Below are positions 7,702-16,598 of a stretch of DNA of 64,000 nucleotides, piece after piece. The DNA is from an uncultured Bacilli bacterium (GTDB taxonomy: Bacteria > Bacillota_I > Bacilli_A > RF39 > UBA660): assembly GCA_910583745.1 (NCBI GenBank), contig CAJTZC010000002.1:39983-103982 (forward strand), read 5' to 3'. Within the stretch, counting starts at the first letter, position 1. Every line of letters starts with the position of its first letter. Under the pieces are notes generated by a model, which did not search any database, had not been told where the DNA came from, and saw only the letters and a list, made by a program, of their open reading frames with translations. The position numbers and the translations under genes were made by a program.

Positions 7702-8238
7702 ATGAATGATATAGATAAGAAGAGCTTAGAGAATGCAAAAAAATTATTTTCAGGTGGTGCTATTAATGATGTTGAAGTTGGTACTACAAAAGGATTACAA
7801 CAAATTCATAAGTATTTATTTGATGGTTTATATGATTTTGCAGGTATAATTAGAAAAGAAAATATTTCTAAAGGTAATTTTAGATTTGGTAATTCTTTAT
7901 ATTTAGAAGAAATGCTAAGTAAAATTGAAAATATGAGTGAGAATACTTTAGATGAAATAATTGATAAGTATGTTGAAATGAATATTGCTCATCCCTTTTT
8001 AGAAGGAAATGGTAGAAGTACTAGAATATGGTTAGATTTAATATTAAAGAAGAATTTAAATAGAATTGTGAATTGGGAAAATATAGATAAGAAATTGTAT
8101 CTACAAGCTATGGAGAGAAGTCCTATTAATACATTAGAAATTAAAACTTTAATTGAAAATAATTTAACAGAGGATATGAGTTTAGAAAGTTTTTTTAAAG
8201 GAATAGAAACTTCATATTATTATGAAACTAATGAATAG
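7702..8238 (+). CDS. fic: Fic-domain protein adenylyltransferase, class III-like
   Basis: Fic enzymes transfer AMP from ATP to hydroxyl side chains of proteins; bacterial targets include gyrase and topoisomerase IV. The catalytic motif HPFLEGNGRSTRIWLDLI is complete, with the essential His, the acidic residue and both Arg. The N-terminal KYLFDGLYDFAGIIR is also typical. Near the C-terminus, SYYYE (residues 171-175 of 178) matches the S/T-xxx-E inhibitory helix of class III Fic proteins such as NmFic, but the next residue is T rather than G or N and the protein ends three residues after that glutamate. I use the ATG at 7702 because AGGAG is 9 bases upstream; ATG 7696 is too close. Composition is AT-rich like the rest of the island. 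Confidence 0.92.
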   Translation: MNDIDKKSLENAKKLFSGGAINDVEVGTTKGLQQIHKYLFDGLYDFAGIIRKENISKGNFRFGNSLYLEEMLSKIENMSENTLDEIIDKYVEMNIAHPFLEGNGRSTRIWLDLILKKNLNRIVNWENIDKKLYLQAMERSPINTLEIKTLIENNLTEDMSLESFFKGIETSYYYETNE

Positions 8239-8449
8239 CAAGTGTAATTAAAGGTGTGAATAACATCTTAGATATAAAGTATTATGATAAAGAAGTAATG
8301 TATAACTGAGTATTATGTTCTTTGAGTGGATGATAGAGAAATTATCAAGTGGAGGGTATGTGGATAAGATAGTTCTAACAATAAATTAAAAGAAGTAATT
8401 GAAAAATATAATAAAGAGGTTTCTTAATTATAATTAAAATTAAAAAGTG
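8239..8449. other. Degraded intergenic stretch in the island
   Basis: No intact gene. A 17-codon frame (from the GTG near 8256, with AAAGG before it) and a short stretch reading FFEWMIEKLSSGGYVDK in another phase suggest a decayed gene, but I cannot assign it. Composition is very AT-rich. Confidence 0.4.
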
Positions 8450-8833
8450 AGTGATGTATGTGGGTAAGAAACAAGTAAAAAATGGAGAGTTAGAAAAGAA
8501 AAAGGGAAAATGGAAGAGAATATAAAGGTTTTGATACTTCTAAAGGGGTTAAAGTAAAAACTACTATTAGTTTAAATTTTGAAAATAAGGATTATATTTC
8601 GGTAGGATTTATTGATGAAATATCTAAGCAAGAACTATTATCAAATATATGATAATAATTTAATTATTGGTGATGGAAAATGTGAGTTTCCTGGAGAAAG
8701 TAATATAATACCTCTAAATAGTCTAGAACTTGTAAGTCAAAGGACTAATCATCTTATTAATAATAGGGATAAAAAAAGTATGAAAGAATCGATACTTCTA
8801 CAATATGAAATGATGAAAGAATTTAATAAATGA
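8450..8833 (+). pseudogene. Frameshifted remnant of an unidentified gene
   Basis: One phase reads EYKGFDTSKGVKVKTTISL and on to QELLSNI before a TGA at 8650-8652. The overlapping next phase continues from about 8606 as YDNNLIIGDGKCEFPGES to a stop at 8831-8833. Joined by one frameshift near 8645 they give a continuous soluble protein-like sequence, so this looks like one broken gene rather than two. The downstream 73-codon frame could still be translated from a TTG at 8612. No family is recognised. Confidence 0.4.
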
Positions 8834-8944
8834 TTATATGGAACACAATAATAAAGTGTTCTTTTTTCTTTTTATGGCGGGACTTTGTTATAAATGAATA
8901 CTAAAATATTTATATACTTAAAAATATGTATTGGTTAATATTAG

Positions 8945-9120
8945 AGGGATTTGTGTAGATGATGATTTTATTTTCTTTGGTTATTGTCATATAACAGATA
9001 GTGAATTCGGATATGTAAGTTTTAATGAGCTTTATAGTTTAGATTATGGTATAGAATTTATTTATTATAAAAAAACCTATTTCTTTAAATGAATTGAAAG
9101 CTAAATATGAAGAGGAATAA
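8945..9120 (+). pseudogene. Remnant of a DUF2958-like gene
   Basis: One phase reads FFGYCHITDSEFGYVSFNEL, and after a run of seven As near 9068 a second phase reads KKPISLNELKAKYEEE followed by a stop. The order, a GYVS-NEL element and then a KPISLNEL element, is what I recall of DUF2958, a small domain common on conjugative elements and plasmids. The start is missing (stops upstream) and a frameshift at the A run breaks the frame. The assignment rests on memory of the family and is tentative. Confidence 0.4.
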
Positions 9121-9123
9121 AAT

Positions 9124-9441
9124 ATGTTAAACCAAGTTGTAATGGTTGGTAGATTGTTAAAAAAACCAGAAATTAAAGAATTGGAAAATGGAAAAAAAGT
9201 TGGTACTATTAAAGTAATAGTACCAAGATGTTACAAAAATGAAGTTGGAGAATATGAAAAAGATTTTATTGATTGTATGCTATGGGGTGGTATTGCTGAA
9301 AACACAGCTGAGTATCGTAATAAAGGAGATGCAATCGCAGTTAAAGGTAGGATTGAAACTATTATAATTGATAAAGTTAAGCATACTAATGTAATTGCAG
9401 AAAAAGTAATATTCTTATCTAACAAAGTAAAAGATGAATAA
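9124..9441 (+). CDS. ssb: Short single-stranded DNA-binding protein
   Basis: The 105 residues cover one OB fold and nothing else: MLNQVVMVGRL at the start, then IKVIVPR, FIDCMLWGGIAENTAEY and GDAIAVKGRI. The acidic C-terminal tail that recruits partner proteins in chromosomal SSBs is reduced to KVKDE. Tail-less accessory SSBs are typical of conjugative elements and phages. GAGGAAT precedes the ATG. It follows the DUF2958-like remnant by three bases, so both probably come from one element. The housekeeping ssb is expected elsewhere in the genome. Confidence 0.88.
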   Translation: MLNQVVMVGRLLKKPEIKELENGKKVGTIKVIVPRCYKNEVGEYEKDFIDCMLWGGIAENTAEYRNKGDAIAVKGRIETIIIDKVKHTNVIAEKVIFLSNKVKDE

Positions 9442-9581
9442 AATTAAAACTGATTGTATTTATAACATACTTTGAGAGTAGGTATCCAGTAAATTGGTGT
9501 GAATCACATTAATCTCTATCGTTTAAGCACGCTTGTTAAAAAATAGTTGTATGTAAATTTTTGTCAGTTTTGCGTAAAGTA

Positions 9582-9609
9582 TTTACAAATGGTATACGTT
9601 TGTGATAAA
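9582..9609 (+). promoter_or_regulatory. Promoter of the giant surface protein gene
   Basis: TTTACA and GATAAA are spaced by 16 bases; transcription would start about 60 bases before the ATG, which has AAGGGAGGA as ribosome site. The rest of 9442-9679 shows no gene. Confidence 0.5.
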
Positions 9610-9679
9610 ATGTTTTCAGAACTTGATAAGTGAAAAGTTTGTTGATAATAAATGACAATAAAAAGGGAGGAAAATTATT

Positions 9680-12600
9680 ATGCGAAATAATAAGAAAAAG
9701 AAATATAGTTATTTATTAGTGGGCATGGCAAGTATATCTTTAGTAGCGGGTATATTCTATCCCAAAAATATTTATCGAGAAACGACAAATGAAGTGGAGA
9801 CCAAAAAACTGCTTGTAAATACAGACTTAACAAAGGGATATCACTACTTATCGGATTTAGATTATATTACAGAGCACAATTGGTCTTATAATGGTTGGGC
9901 AGGTCATGACATTCAAAAGGATAAAAACCAAGATGGCGGTATTTTGAGTCTCATAGTAAATGGTGAAAAAAGATTATTCGCAAAGGGTCTTGGAGTTCAT
10001 GCAAAGGGACAAGTAACTTTTGATATATCTGAGTATTCAACAAAGTTCCCAAGGTTTACTGCAAGACTCGGCGTCGATGCTGCGAGAGGAACCAATGGTA
10101 GCATTTGGTTTAGAATCACCGCATCACGTGACGGAAGCACTTGGGATAGATTGATCGATAGAACAGAAGTTTTGACTGGTACAAGCGAATCTCTTGAGGT
10201 CGATTTAGACGTCACGGGATATAAATATCTTTGTATCTATGTCGACCCAAATGGTTCAAACGCTGCTGACCATGGAACTATAGCAGATGCGCGTTTGGTT
10301 ACAAAAGATTTTGAGTTTGACGATATAGGAAATTATAATAAAATTCAAAAACTAGATTATTATGACAATATTTTAAGGTCTAATAGTTCAGAAGACAATT
10401 ATAACAATAATTATAGACTCATTCTTGAAAGGGAATTAGTTAACAAATTAGGTTATTGGAATGTCCAATATCTAGCAGACGTAGATAGTAAATTTGCTGA
10501 AACATTGGATTGGATTTTAAGCGATAACAGAAGAGTAGAAGAAGTCATCGAAGTTGGTGGGATTTCAAATACTACAAAATTCCTAACAGTTATTTCTGAT
10601 ATTTATCATAAATACCAAAATGAAATGAATTCAGAAAATGGATATGTTTATGAAAAAATGGCCATCGCTTTGGCTGCGGGATATTCTACAGATAAAATTA
10701 TATCTCCACTCAGCTTTGATTTTCCTTCTCCTACGTACGACTATTTAGAGCGCTTTGGTTTAATGAAAAATCTATTCGATAATAACGAACTAAAAATAGT
10801 TAAGACAAACGATTTACAAGGTGAATTCGTCGATAATAACTGGTTTAAAGATTATCACGTAGAGTTGATGCGCATGGTCATGCAAGATGGAACGAGTAAT
10901 GGTGACCTCATTTGGCTTAATGGATTTACACACGAAAAGCAGAGCATAAGTTTCTATATGATAGATTATGTATCTCCACAATATAAGCAAGATAAATATT
11001 ATGCCGAGGAAAACAGGGAAAAATATGATAATCAATTTTATTTAAGCAAATATGGTGTTCCGTATGGCTTGATAAATGGTCAGAAGATACCTAGATATTG
11101 GATGGTCTTTGCTAATGGTGGTATCTGTTGGAATGCTTCTCGTGTAGGACAAAGTATGTATCGTGTTAATGGTGTTCCTGCAACAGGAGCTTATCAAGTA
11201 GGACATGAGCTGTATATCAGTTATTATCAAGATGCGAATGGCAATGGATACTGGTCACCAAGATATGGTAACTGGGGTGGCGCAGGAAGTACTTGGGGTG
11301 GAGGAATTCCTGTACGTTATATGTTTAACTGGAATAATAAATATTTTACAGATAAGCACATCAGTGGCAGTAAAGGAGCATCAAGCACGGGTTATCTATA
11401 TTTAGCGCAAGCAAACTTAAATCGATACGAAGATTATAAAAAGTCATTGTATTTGAATCTGTCCGCGAATTCTTATACAGATGACAATAAAAAACTAGAG
11501 ACATATTTTAAATCTTTAGAAGTCAACGATATCAATTTGGATACTTATGATTATATTATCAACCTTTATAAAAAAATGAGTGTTAAAAATGAAGGTGGAA
11601 CGATTACTTCGAGTGATTGGTATGCTTTGGCGAATAGAATAATTAAAGCTTATGCGTATCATCCAGTTGCAATGTTCGACTTGCTTAAGGTTATAAGACC
11701 TTACTTGGATGGTAGTGAAAAATTACATATCGATAGACTAGAAAAAGAAGCCTTAGAAAAAGCTTCTGCGGCCACTTCTAATGAAACAATTCAAGTGGAT
11801 GCAGTTCGAACTCATGCAAGACAATTATTGAATAAAGCTCAACCTGAACCGATGACTTTCTCCTTTGATGGCGAAAATGCTAATAAAATTATCAAGAATC
11901 CACTGTATCAATTTGCCTGGGCCTACAGTTTAGATGGGGGAACAACTTTTACAGAATTTGTAATGGATGATTCAGTTGAACTCACTAAAGAGGAATTGGC
12001 TAAGATTACCTCTGAGAATGATATCATCTTTAAGTTTATGGGATTGACAGACTATAGATATACCATAGATATTACGGAAGGCTCATTAAATCCAAATTTA
12101 TACGCGAATGATTTAGAAAATAGAGTCGTGGGTGTAGATTTGACTTATGAATGGCGTAATAGTGAAAGTGATTCTTGGACTTCATATCGAACTGCCTCTC
12201 CAGATAATACTGGTGAGAAAACATTACATGTTCGAAGAGGTGCAACGGGTACACAATTAGCAACTGGTTCAGTAACTTATAGCTTTACACCAGACAATCA
12301 ACCTGATACAAGAAAATATGTTTCAGTATCTCATTTATCTATAGAAGACGTTTCTACACAAGCAACAAATAATCAAGGTTCGGCTAGCTTTGCTATCGAT
12401 GGAAATTATAATACCAGATGGCACAGTGCATGGGACGGAACCGATACAGAAAGATTTATAACAATAAAATTAGATAAACCAAGATTCGTCTCTGCTGTGG
12501 AATTTGTTCCAGCTGGTGGAGGAAATGGTAGAATTTATGACGGAACGATTTGGGGAAGCAAGGATGGTGAAAATTGGGAAATATTGTCACAGAGAAAAGG

Positions 12601-14386
12601 TTTAACTTACTCTTCACAAGCAAATACGAATGAACAAGCTATCAATCTTACTCAAAAATTTGAAGTAGATACTCCGAGAGAGGTTCAGTACGTTAAAATT
12701 GTGGCAGATCGATCTAATGGAAATTGGTTTGCTGCTAGAGCATTTAATATTTTCCAAGATATAACAATAAATCCGAGACCGACAGCAGGAATAGGATATA
12801 GTACTACTGATTCAACTAATCAAGATGTAGTAGCTAGACTTCTAAATATTACTTCATCTAACTTTGAAATATTAAGTGAGGGTGGAGATACACATATATT
12901 TACAGAAAATGGTGAGTTTACATTTAGATTTCGCGATAAGGAAACTGGCCTGGAGGGTTCAGCAGTAGCTAAAGTCGATTGGATTGATAGGATTGCTCCT
13001 ACGGCGACGTTTGAATTTTCGACGAGCTCAGCGACGAATCAGTCTGTAATTGCTACATTGAAACCGAGCGAAAAAGTTACGGTAACGAATAATGGAAGTT
13101 TTACTGTCGATGAGGAAGGGAATATTTATAATATCGATGGTATTATGATTCCTGGTTTAAAAGCAGATGAAAATGGCGATGTTTGGGACCTCGATGGAAA
13201 TTATGTTACAAATATTAATCCTTTTACTTACGAATTTCTTACTAATGGTGAGTTCACATTTGAGTTTGTAGATGCTGCTGGAAATAGAGGTTCTGCGACG
13301 GCTAAAGTCGATTGGATTGATACAAAAGCTCCAGAAGCAACGATAGAATATGATATAAAATCTGCGACGAATCAAGATGTTACAGCAAGTATAACCTTCA
13401 ATGAAGAGAACGTCACTGTAACGAATAACGGTGGAAAAACAGAGTACGTATTTACGGAAAATGGCGAGTTTCTCTTTGAATTCCAAGATGCTGCTGGAAA
13501 TACCGGAAGTATAATTGCAAAAGTGGATTGGATAGATAAAGTTGCGCCAACGGCTGAATTGAAATATGAGATTCATGACGATAAAGTCATCGTAACTGTA
13601 GTAAATCCAAGTAAAGAGATTACGTTTAAAGAAGGCAATGGAATTTACGAATATACCAAAAATGGCGAATACGAAATCGAATTCTATGATGCCTTAGGAA
13701 ATGTAGGAAAATTAATTGCTAAAATTGATTCGTTTGAAGAAGATAAAGATGACGAAAATAAGCCTGTCGACCCAGAGAATCCGGATGGCGATAAACCGGT
13801 CGACCCAGAGAATCCGGATGGCGATAAACCAGTTGAGCCAGAAAATCCAGATGACAACAAACCTGTTGAACCGGAGAATCCAGATGACAATAAACCTGTT
13901 GAACCGGAGAATCCAGACGACAATAAACCTGTTGAACCGGAGAATCCAGATGACAATAAACCTGTTGAACCGGAAAATCCAGATGACAACAAACCTGTCA
14001 AACCGGAGAATCCAGGCGATAATAAACCTACAGAACCAGAGAATAAACCAACTGTTCCTGGCAATAGTAAGCCTGAACAACCAAGTAAGCCTAACAATAA
14101 TGGTAATAATAGCGGTTCAAATAATAATGTCAATGATAACAATGAAGATGAAAATGACAATGAAACTACAGAGAAACCAGAAGATAATGAGGAACAATTG
14201 CCAGATAATGATGGAACAGATAACGAGGAGCAAAAGCCAAATACTGATAATTCAAATCAGGAAGATAATAATTTAACAGCAGAAGAGGAAAAAGCAAAAA
14301 AAACAACTAAAGTAGTATTATTAGTCATCACAGCGATATTAAGTTTGTCAGTAGCAGGAGTGTTTATTATTAAAAAATTTAAATAA
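9680..14386 (+). CDS. Multidomain surface protein: NPCBM, transglutaminase-like, F5/8C, Ig-like repeats, Pro-rich stalk, membrane anchor
   Basis: A 1568-residue exported protein. In order: a basic start and signal-type hydrophobic segment (residues 11-26); an NPCBM carbohydrate-binding domain (about 55-210); a large central domain with GGICWNASRVGQSMYR, where C483 and H509 (QVGHE) resemble the Cys-His pair of transglutaminase/cysteine-protease-like folds; a discoidin F5/8-type C domain (about 878-1028); four Ig-like repeats (about 1033-1350), three ending in AKVDWID; eight 11-residue Pro-rich repeats (1361-1448); an acidic Asn-rich stretch; and one C-terminal membrane helix (about 1543-1562) with a basic tail. 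No LPXTG-type motif precedes the helix, so it is probably membrane-anchored. It likely binds and acts on host or dietary glycans or glycoproteins; the catalytic reaction is not known. Confidence 0.85.
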   Translation: MRNNKKKKYSYLLVGMASISLVAGIFYPKNIYRETTNEVETKKLLVNTDLTKGYHYLSDLDYITEHNWSYNGWAGHDIQKDKNQDGGILSLIVNGEKRLFAKGLGVHAKGQVTFDISEYSTKFPRFTARLGVDAARGTNGSIWFRITASRDGSTWDRLIDRTEVLTGTSESLEVDLDVTGYKYLCIYVDPNGSNAADHGTIADARLVTKDFEFDDIGNYNKIQKLDYYDNILRSNSSEDNYNNNYRLILERELVNKLGYWNVQYLADVDSKFAETLDWILSDNRRVEEVIEVGGISNTTKFLTVISDIYHKYQNEMNSENGYVYEKMAIALAAGYSTDKIISPLSFDFPSPTYDYLERFGLMKNLFDNNELKIVKTNDLQGEFVDNNWFKDYHVELMRMVMQDGTSNGDLIWLNGFTHEKQSISFYMIDYVSPQYKQDKYYAEENREKYDNQFYLSKYGVPYGLINGQKIPRYWMVFANGGICWNASRVGQSMYRVNGVPATGAYQVGHELYISYYQDANGNGYWSPRYGNWGGAGSTWGGGIPVRYMFNWNNKYFTDKHISGSKGASSTGYLYLAQANLNRYEDYKKSLYLNLSANSYTDDNKKLETYFKSLEVNDINLDTYDYIINLYKKMSVKNEGGTITSSDWYALANRIIKAYAYHPVAMFDLLKVIRPYLDGSEKLHIDRLEKEALEKASAATSNETIQVDAVRTHARQLLNKAQPEPMTFSFDGENANKIIKNPLYQFAWAYSLDGGTTFTEFVMDDSVELTKEELAKITSENDIIFKFMGLTDYRYTIDITEGSLNPNLYANDLENRVVGVDLTYEWRNSESDSWTSYRTASPDNTGEKTLHVRRGATGTQLATGSVTYSFTPDNQPDTRKYVSVSHLSIEDVSTQATNNQGSASFAIDGNYNTRWHSAWDGTDTERFITIKLDKPRFVSAVEFVPAGGGNGRIYDGTIWGSKDGENWEILSQRKGLTYSSQANTNEQAINLTQKFEVDTPREVQYVKIVADRSNGNWFAARAFNIFQDITINPRPTAGIGYSTTDSTNQDVVARLLNITSSNFEILSEGGDTHIFTENGEFTFRFRDKETGLEGSAVAKVDWIDRIAPTATFEFSTSSATNQSVIATLKPSEKVTVTNNGSFTVDEEGNIYNIDGIMIPGLKADENGDVWDLDGNYVTNINPFTYEFLTNGEFTFEFVDAAGNRGSATAKVDWIDTKAPEATIEYDIKSATNQDVTASITFNEENVTVTNNGGKTEYVFTENGEFLFEFQDAAGNTGSIIAKVDWIDKVAPTAELKYEIHDDKVIVTVVNPSKEITFKEGNGIYEYTKNGEYEIEFYDALGNVGKLIAKIDSFEEDKDDENKPVDPENPDGDKPVDPENPDGDKPVEPENPDDNKPVEPENPDDNKPVEPENPDDNKPVEPENPDDNKPVEPENPDDNKPVKPENPGDNKPTEPENKPTVPGNSKPEQPSKPNNNGNNSGSNNNVNDNNEDENDNETTEKPEDNEEQLPDNDGTDNEEQKPNTDNSNQEDNNLTAEEEKAKKTTKVVLLVITAILSLSVAGVFIIKKFK
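13760..14023 (+). repeat. Eight tandem 33-bp coding repeats
   Basis: Eight 33-base units encode KPVEPENPDDN and close variants: two early units read KPVDPENPDGD, five are identical at protein level and the last reads KPVKPENPGDN. This is a cell-wall-spanning stalk. Long antisense frames over it are artefacts of the period. Copy number is likely to vary between strains. Confidence 0.95.
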
Positions 14387-14411
14387 TTCTTTATAGGGAT
14401 ATTAGTACACA

Positions 14412-14438
14412 GAGAGTAATTCATTTATTCTCTTTTTT
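14412..14438 (+). terminator. Terminator of the surface protein gene
   Basis: GAGAGTAA and TTATTCTC form an 8-pair stem with one G-T pair and a 5-base loop, followed by six Ts. Confidence 0.8.
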
Positions 14439-14592
14439 GTCGTTGTGCCCCCTCTGTTTTAAAAGATTTAATAGGTACGGTAAGTAAATGTTTTTAAAAA
14501 GCTTTCCGCCTTAGTAGCAAAGTAACCCTTTTTACATATTTATTTTGTAATTAATTTAAACATTATTAGCAAAGATGCTATTAAAAAAAAGA

Positions 14593-14618
14593 AGTAGCCC
14601 TCCTTTAAGGCTGCTTTT
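14593..14618. terminator. Second hairpin terminator upstream of the broken ABC gene
   Basis: AGTAGCC pairs with GGCTGCT around a 9-base loop, with As on the left and Ts on the right, so it may work in both directions. Its presence just before the 5'-truncated ABC gene fits a deletion junction. The region 14439-14592 holds no gene that I can see. Confidence 0.6.
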
Positions 14619-14675
14619 ACTTTGAAATTTATGAAAACATAAGAGAGTTAGTAAAAATTTTGTTAAAATACTTGT

Positions 14676-15044
14676 GTGTTAAAACTATTGAGTCTGTTAA
14701 AAAATGAAATTAACGATAATGAGATAGTCAGCGTCATGAACTTTGTGGGATTAGATCCATTTAGCAAAACATCGTATAAGCACTATTCTACAGGTATGAA
14801 ACAAAAATTAAAAATTGCACAAGCACTGATGGAGAAGCCAAAGGTATTGATTTTAGATGAACCTTTTAACGGTTTAGATGAAGACAGTGTAAAAATGTTT
14901 CGACAAAAATTTTTAGAAATGAATGGGGAGGGTATAACTTTAATTATTACAAGTCATTACAAAGAAAATATAGATGAGTTGTGTAATAGAGTTTATAGAA
15001 TGAATAATGGAGAACTCGAAGAATATGAAAACGACATTTTATAA
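14676..15044 (+). pseudogene. ABC transporter ATP-binding protein, 5'-truncated
   Basis: This is the second half of an ABC ATPase. The signature region YSTGMKQKLKIAQALM, Walker B ILDEPFNGLD and the switch histidine in IITSHYKENID are all intact, but the first 90 or so residues including the Walker A P-loop are missing. Upstream lie a hairpin and non-coding DNA, so the loss is at the 5' end. A GTG at 14676 could start a 122-residue product, but it could not bind ATP normally. I treat it as a pseudogene, perhaps of an antimicrobial-peptide type exporter. It overlaps or abuts the following gene, once probably its partner. Confidence 0.8.
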
Positions 15045-15939
15045 ATTTTCCGTCTTACTAGTGACAATCGTTTTATCAACAGCTTTGGTAGTATACTTTT
15101 CTTATCGTTTTATTAAGTCTGAAATCGACAATTATGCCTTGTACGAAGATTTTAGCCGAGCGTCGATAATCATGCTTTTGTCATTCAATAAAGAATTAGA
15201 TATACAGTATTCAACTATTAGGGACGTGCAAAAAATGACAACAGATTATAAAGTGACTGAAGGTGACTTGATTAAAGATTTTGCCGAATACGATATTATT
15301 CCGATTTTGAGTTATATAAAAGGGAGTGCGGACAATCAATATCTAATAGAGTCTTTTCAAGAATTTAGTGAATTTATAACAAACTTTAATTTATCTATAA
15401 TGCCGAATAGAGAAATGATTTTTTTGTATTTTAACGATGGAGAAAAACGATATAGGAAAGACGCAGATACTTATATCTATGAAATTCAAAAAGACGTTAT
15501 CAGCAAAGATGCATTTCAAAAAGCATATCAAGATTTCATGTGCCAAGCTGGCTCTAAAAATATAGAAGAGCATGTCGTGAAGTTGTTACTCAAAAACGAT
15601 AAAGTAAGATTTGAATATAACTATGAGAAATTAAAAATGCAAATTGAGAAAAATTATTCGGATTTTTATAACGATTTTGAGAAAGAAATATTGCTATCTA
15701 TATCACAAGATTTGAAAGAGTTTGAAGCTTATCTTAAGAAAAATTATATGAGCAAAGAAAATGAGACAAATGGGAATGCTTTATTAGAGACAGAGACTTT
15801 AAATTTGGAGTTTAAAGTTTATAGAAACGATAGAGAATACACAGGAATTTCAAAATATTATCTTTATAATTATATTGTAGACCTCGATGATGTGTGGTCT
15901 CAATTGAGTAAATTAGGCTATCCTAAACTTTATATGTAA
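15025..15939 (+). CDS. Membrane-anchored protein of unknown function
   Basis: The protein (304 residues from the ATG at 15025) has one N-terminal membrane segment (about residues 7-27, VLLVTIVLSTALVVYFSY) and an extended hydrophilic, Lys/Glu/Asp-rich exterior with predicted helices. No repeat, lipobox or catalytic motif is seen. The start lies within the last codons of the truncated ABC gene; an in-frame ATG at 15007 is possible but has no ribosome site. The close link suggests it once worked with that transporter. Whether it still has a function without the ATPase is unclear. Confidence 0.55.
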   Translation: MKTTFYKFSVLLVTIVLSTALVVYFSYRFIKSEIDNYALYEDFSRASIIMLLSFNKELDIQYSTIRDVQKMTTDYKVTEGDLIKDFAEYDIIPILSYIKGSADNQYLIESFQEFSEFITNFNLSIMPNREMIFLYFNDGEKRYRKDADTYIYEIQKDVISKDAFQKAYQDFMCQAGSKNIEEHVVKLLLKNDKVRFEYNYEKLKMQIEKNYSDFYNDFEKEILLSISQDLKEFEAYLKKNYMSKENETNGNALLETETLNLEFKVYRNDREYTGISKYYLYNYIVDLDDVWSQLSKLGYPKLYM

Positions 15940-16001
15940 GTAGTTGTTTCTCTTTGTTTTTATTCTTATGCTATGATATAACCTTTGTAAGGTGGTCGTT
16001 T

Positions 16002-16586
16002 ATGAGAAAAGAGAGTTCTTTATTTGACAATGGTTTTTTTGAATTTTTGGAAATAGAAAATGATTTTAGAATAGAGAATAGAGTAAAGCATATTAAAAGA
16101 AATATGGTACGTCGCCCACCGGGGATTCGCGCTTTAATTGTCAATAAAAAGAATCAAATTTTGTTGTCTAAAGAATTTCGTTATGAATTAAACGATTGGG
16201 ATTTTCGTTTACCAGGTGGTAAAGTTTTTGAATTGTTTGAAGATTACAAAGTCGCATTAGAACATGATACGGTTATGGAAAGCGTTCTACAGACTGTGCC
16301 AAAAGAAGTTTTAGAAGAGGTCGGTTTAATCGTCGATAATCCCCGTCTTTTAAAGGATTCAAAAGATGGAGCAGGAGTAATTTGGGATTTGTATTATTTT
16401 GAAATAAGGGATTATAGAAAATCGGAAAGCGGACCGCAATTGGAAGAAGACGAGGTTATTCACGGCTATCAATGGTACGAGTTTGATGAAATCATCAATA
16501 TGTGTCAGAAGAATCAGATACATGAAGATAGAAGTGTTGGTGTATTATTAACATATATTTTAAAAGTAAAGAAATGGGAATCTTAG
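16002..16586 (+). CDS. Nudix hydrolase with an interrupted Nudix box
   Basis: A 194-residue protein of the ADP-ribose pyrophosphatase-like Nudix type: PPGIRALIVNKKNQILLSKE gives the first strands, and the box starts at LPGGK and ends with KEVLEEVGL. Between the first Gly and the RE-EE-G half there is an insert of about 22 residues (FELFEDYKVALEHD and on) where the family normally has 5-6. The KEVLEEVGL half keeps the metal-binding glutamates but has K in place of R. AAGGTGG is 8 bases before the ATG at 16002, so a longer upstream frame is rejected. Likely substrates are nucleotide sugars or ADP-ribose, but this is a family guess. Confidence 0.8.
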   Translation: MRKESSLFDNGFFEFLEIENDFRIENRVKHIKRNMVRRPPGIRALIVNKKNQILLSKEFRYELNDWDFRLPGGKVFELFEDYKVALEHDTVMESVLQTVPKEVLEEVGLIVDNPRLLKDSKDGAGVIWDLYYFEIRDYRKSESGPQLEEDEVIHGYQWYEFDEIINMCQKNQIHEDRSVGVLLTYILKVKKWES

Positions 16587-16598
16587 GAATTTTATTTT

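Noticed and set aside
7298..9680. Direct repeat of the tRNA-Trp 3' end as an attachment site
   Set aside because: I looked for a second copy of the tRNA end (CTCCACCCCTGCCA) at the far side of the island and found none.
13760..14023. CRISPR array
   Set aside because: The units are contiguous, have no unique spacers and are coding.
13684..14276. Three long overlapping reading frames (both strands) across the Pro-rich repeat tract
   Set aside because: A 33-base period divisible by three keeps several frames open; the composition and the ongoing surface-protein frame show that only the 9680-14386 gene is real.
14300..14386. LPXTG-type sorting signal in the giant surface protein
   Set aside because: The residues before the final helix are acidic and Lys-rich with no LPXTG, NPXTG or similar motif.
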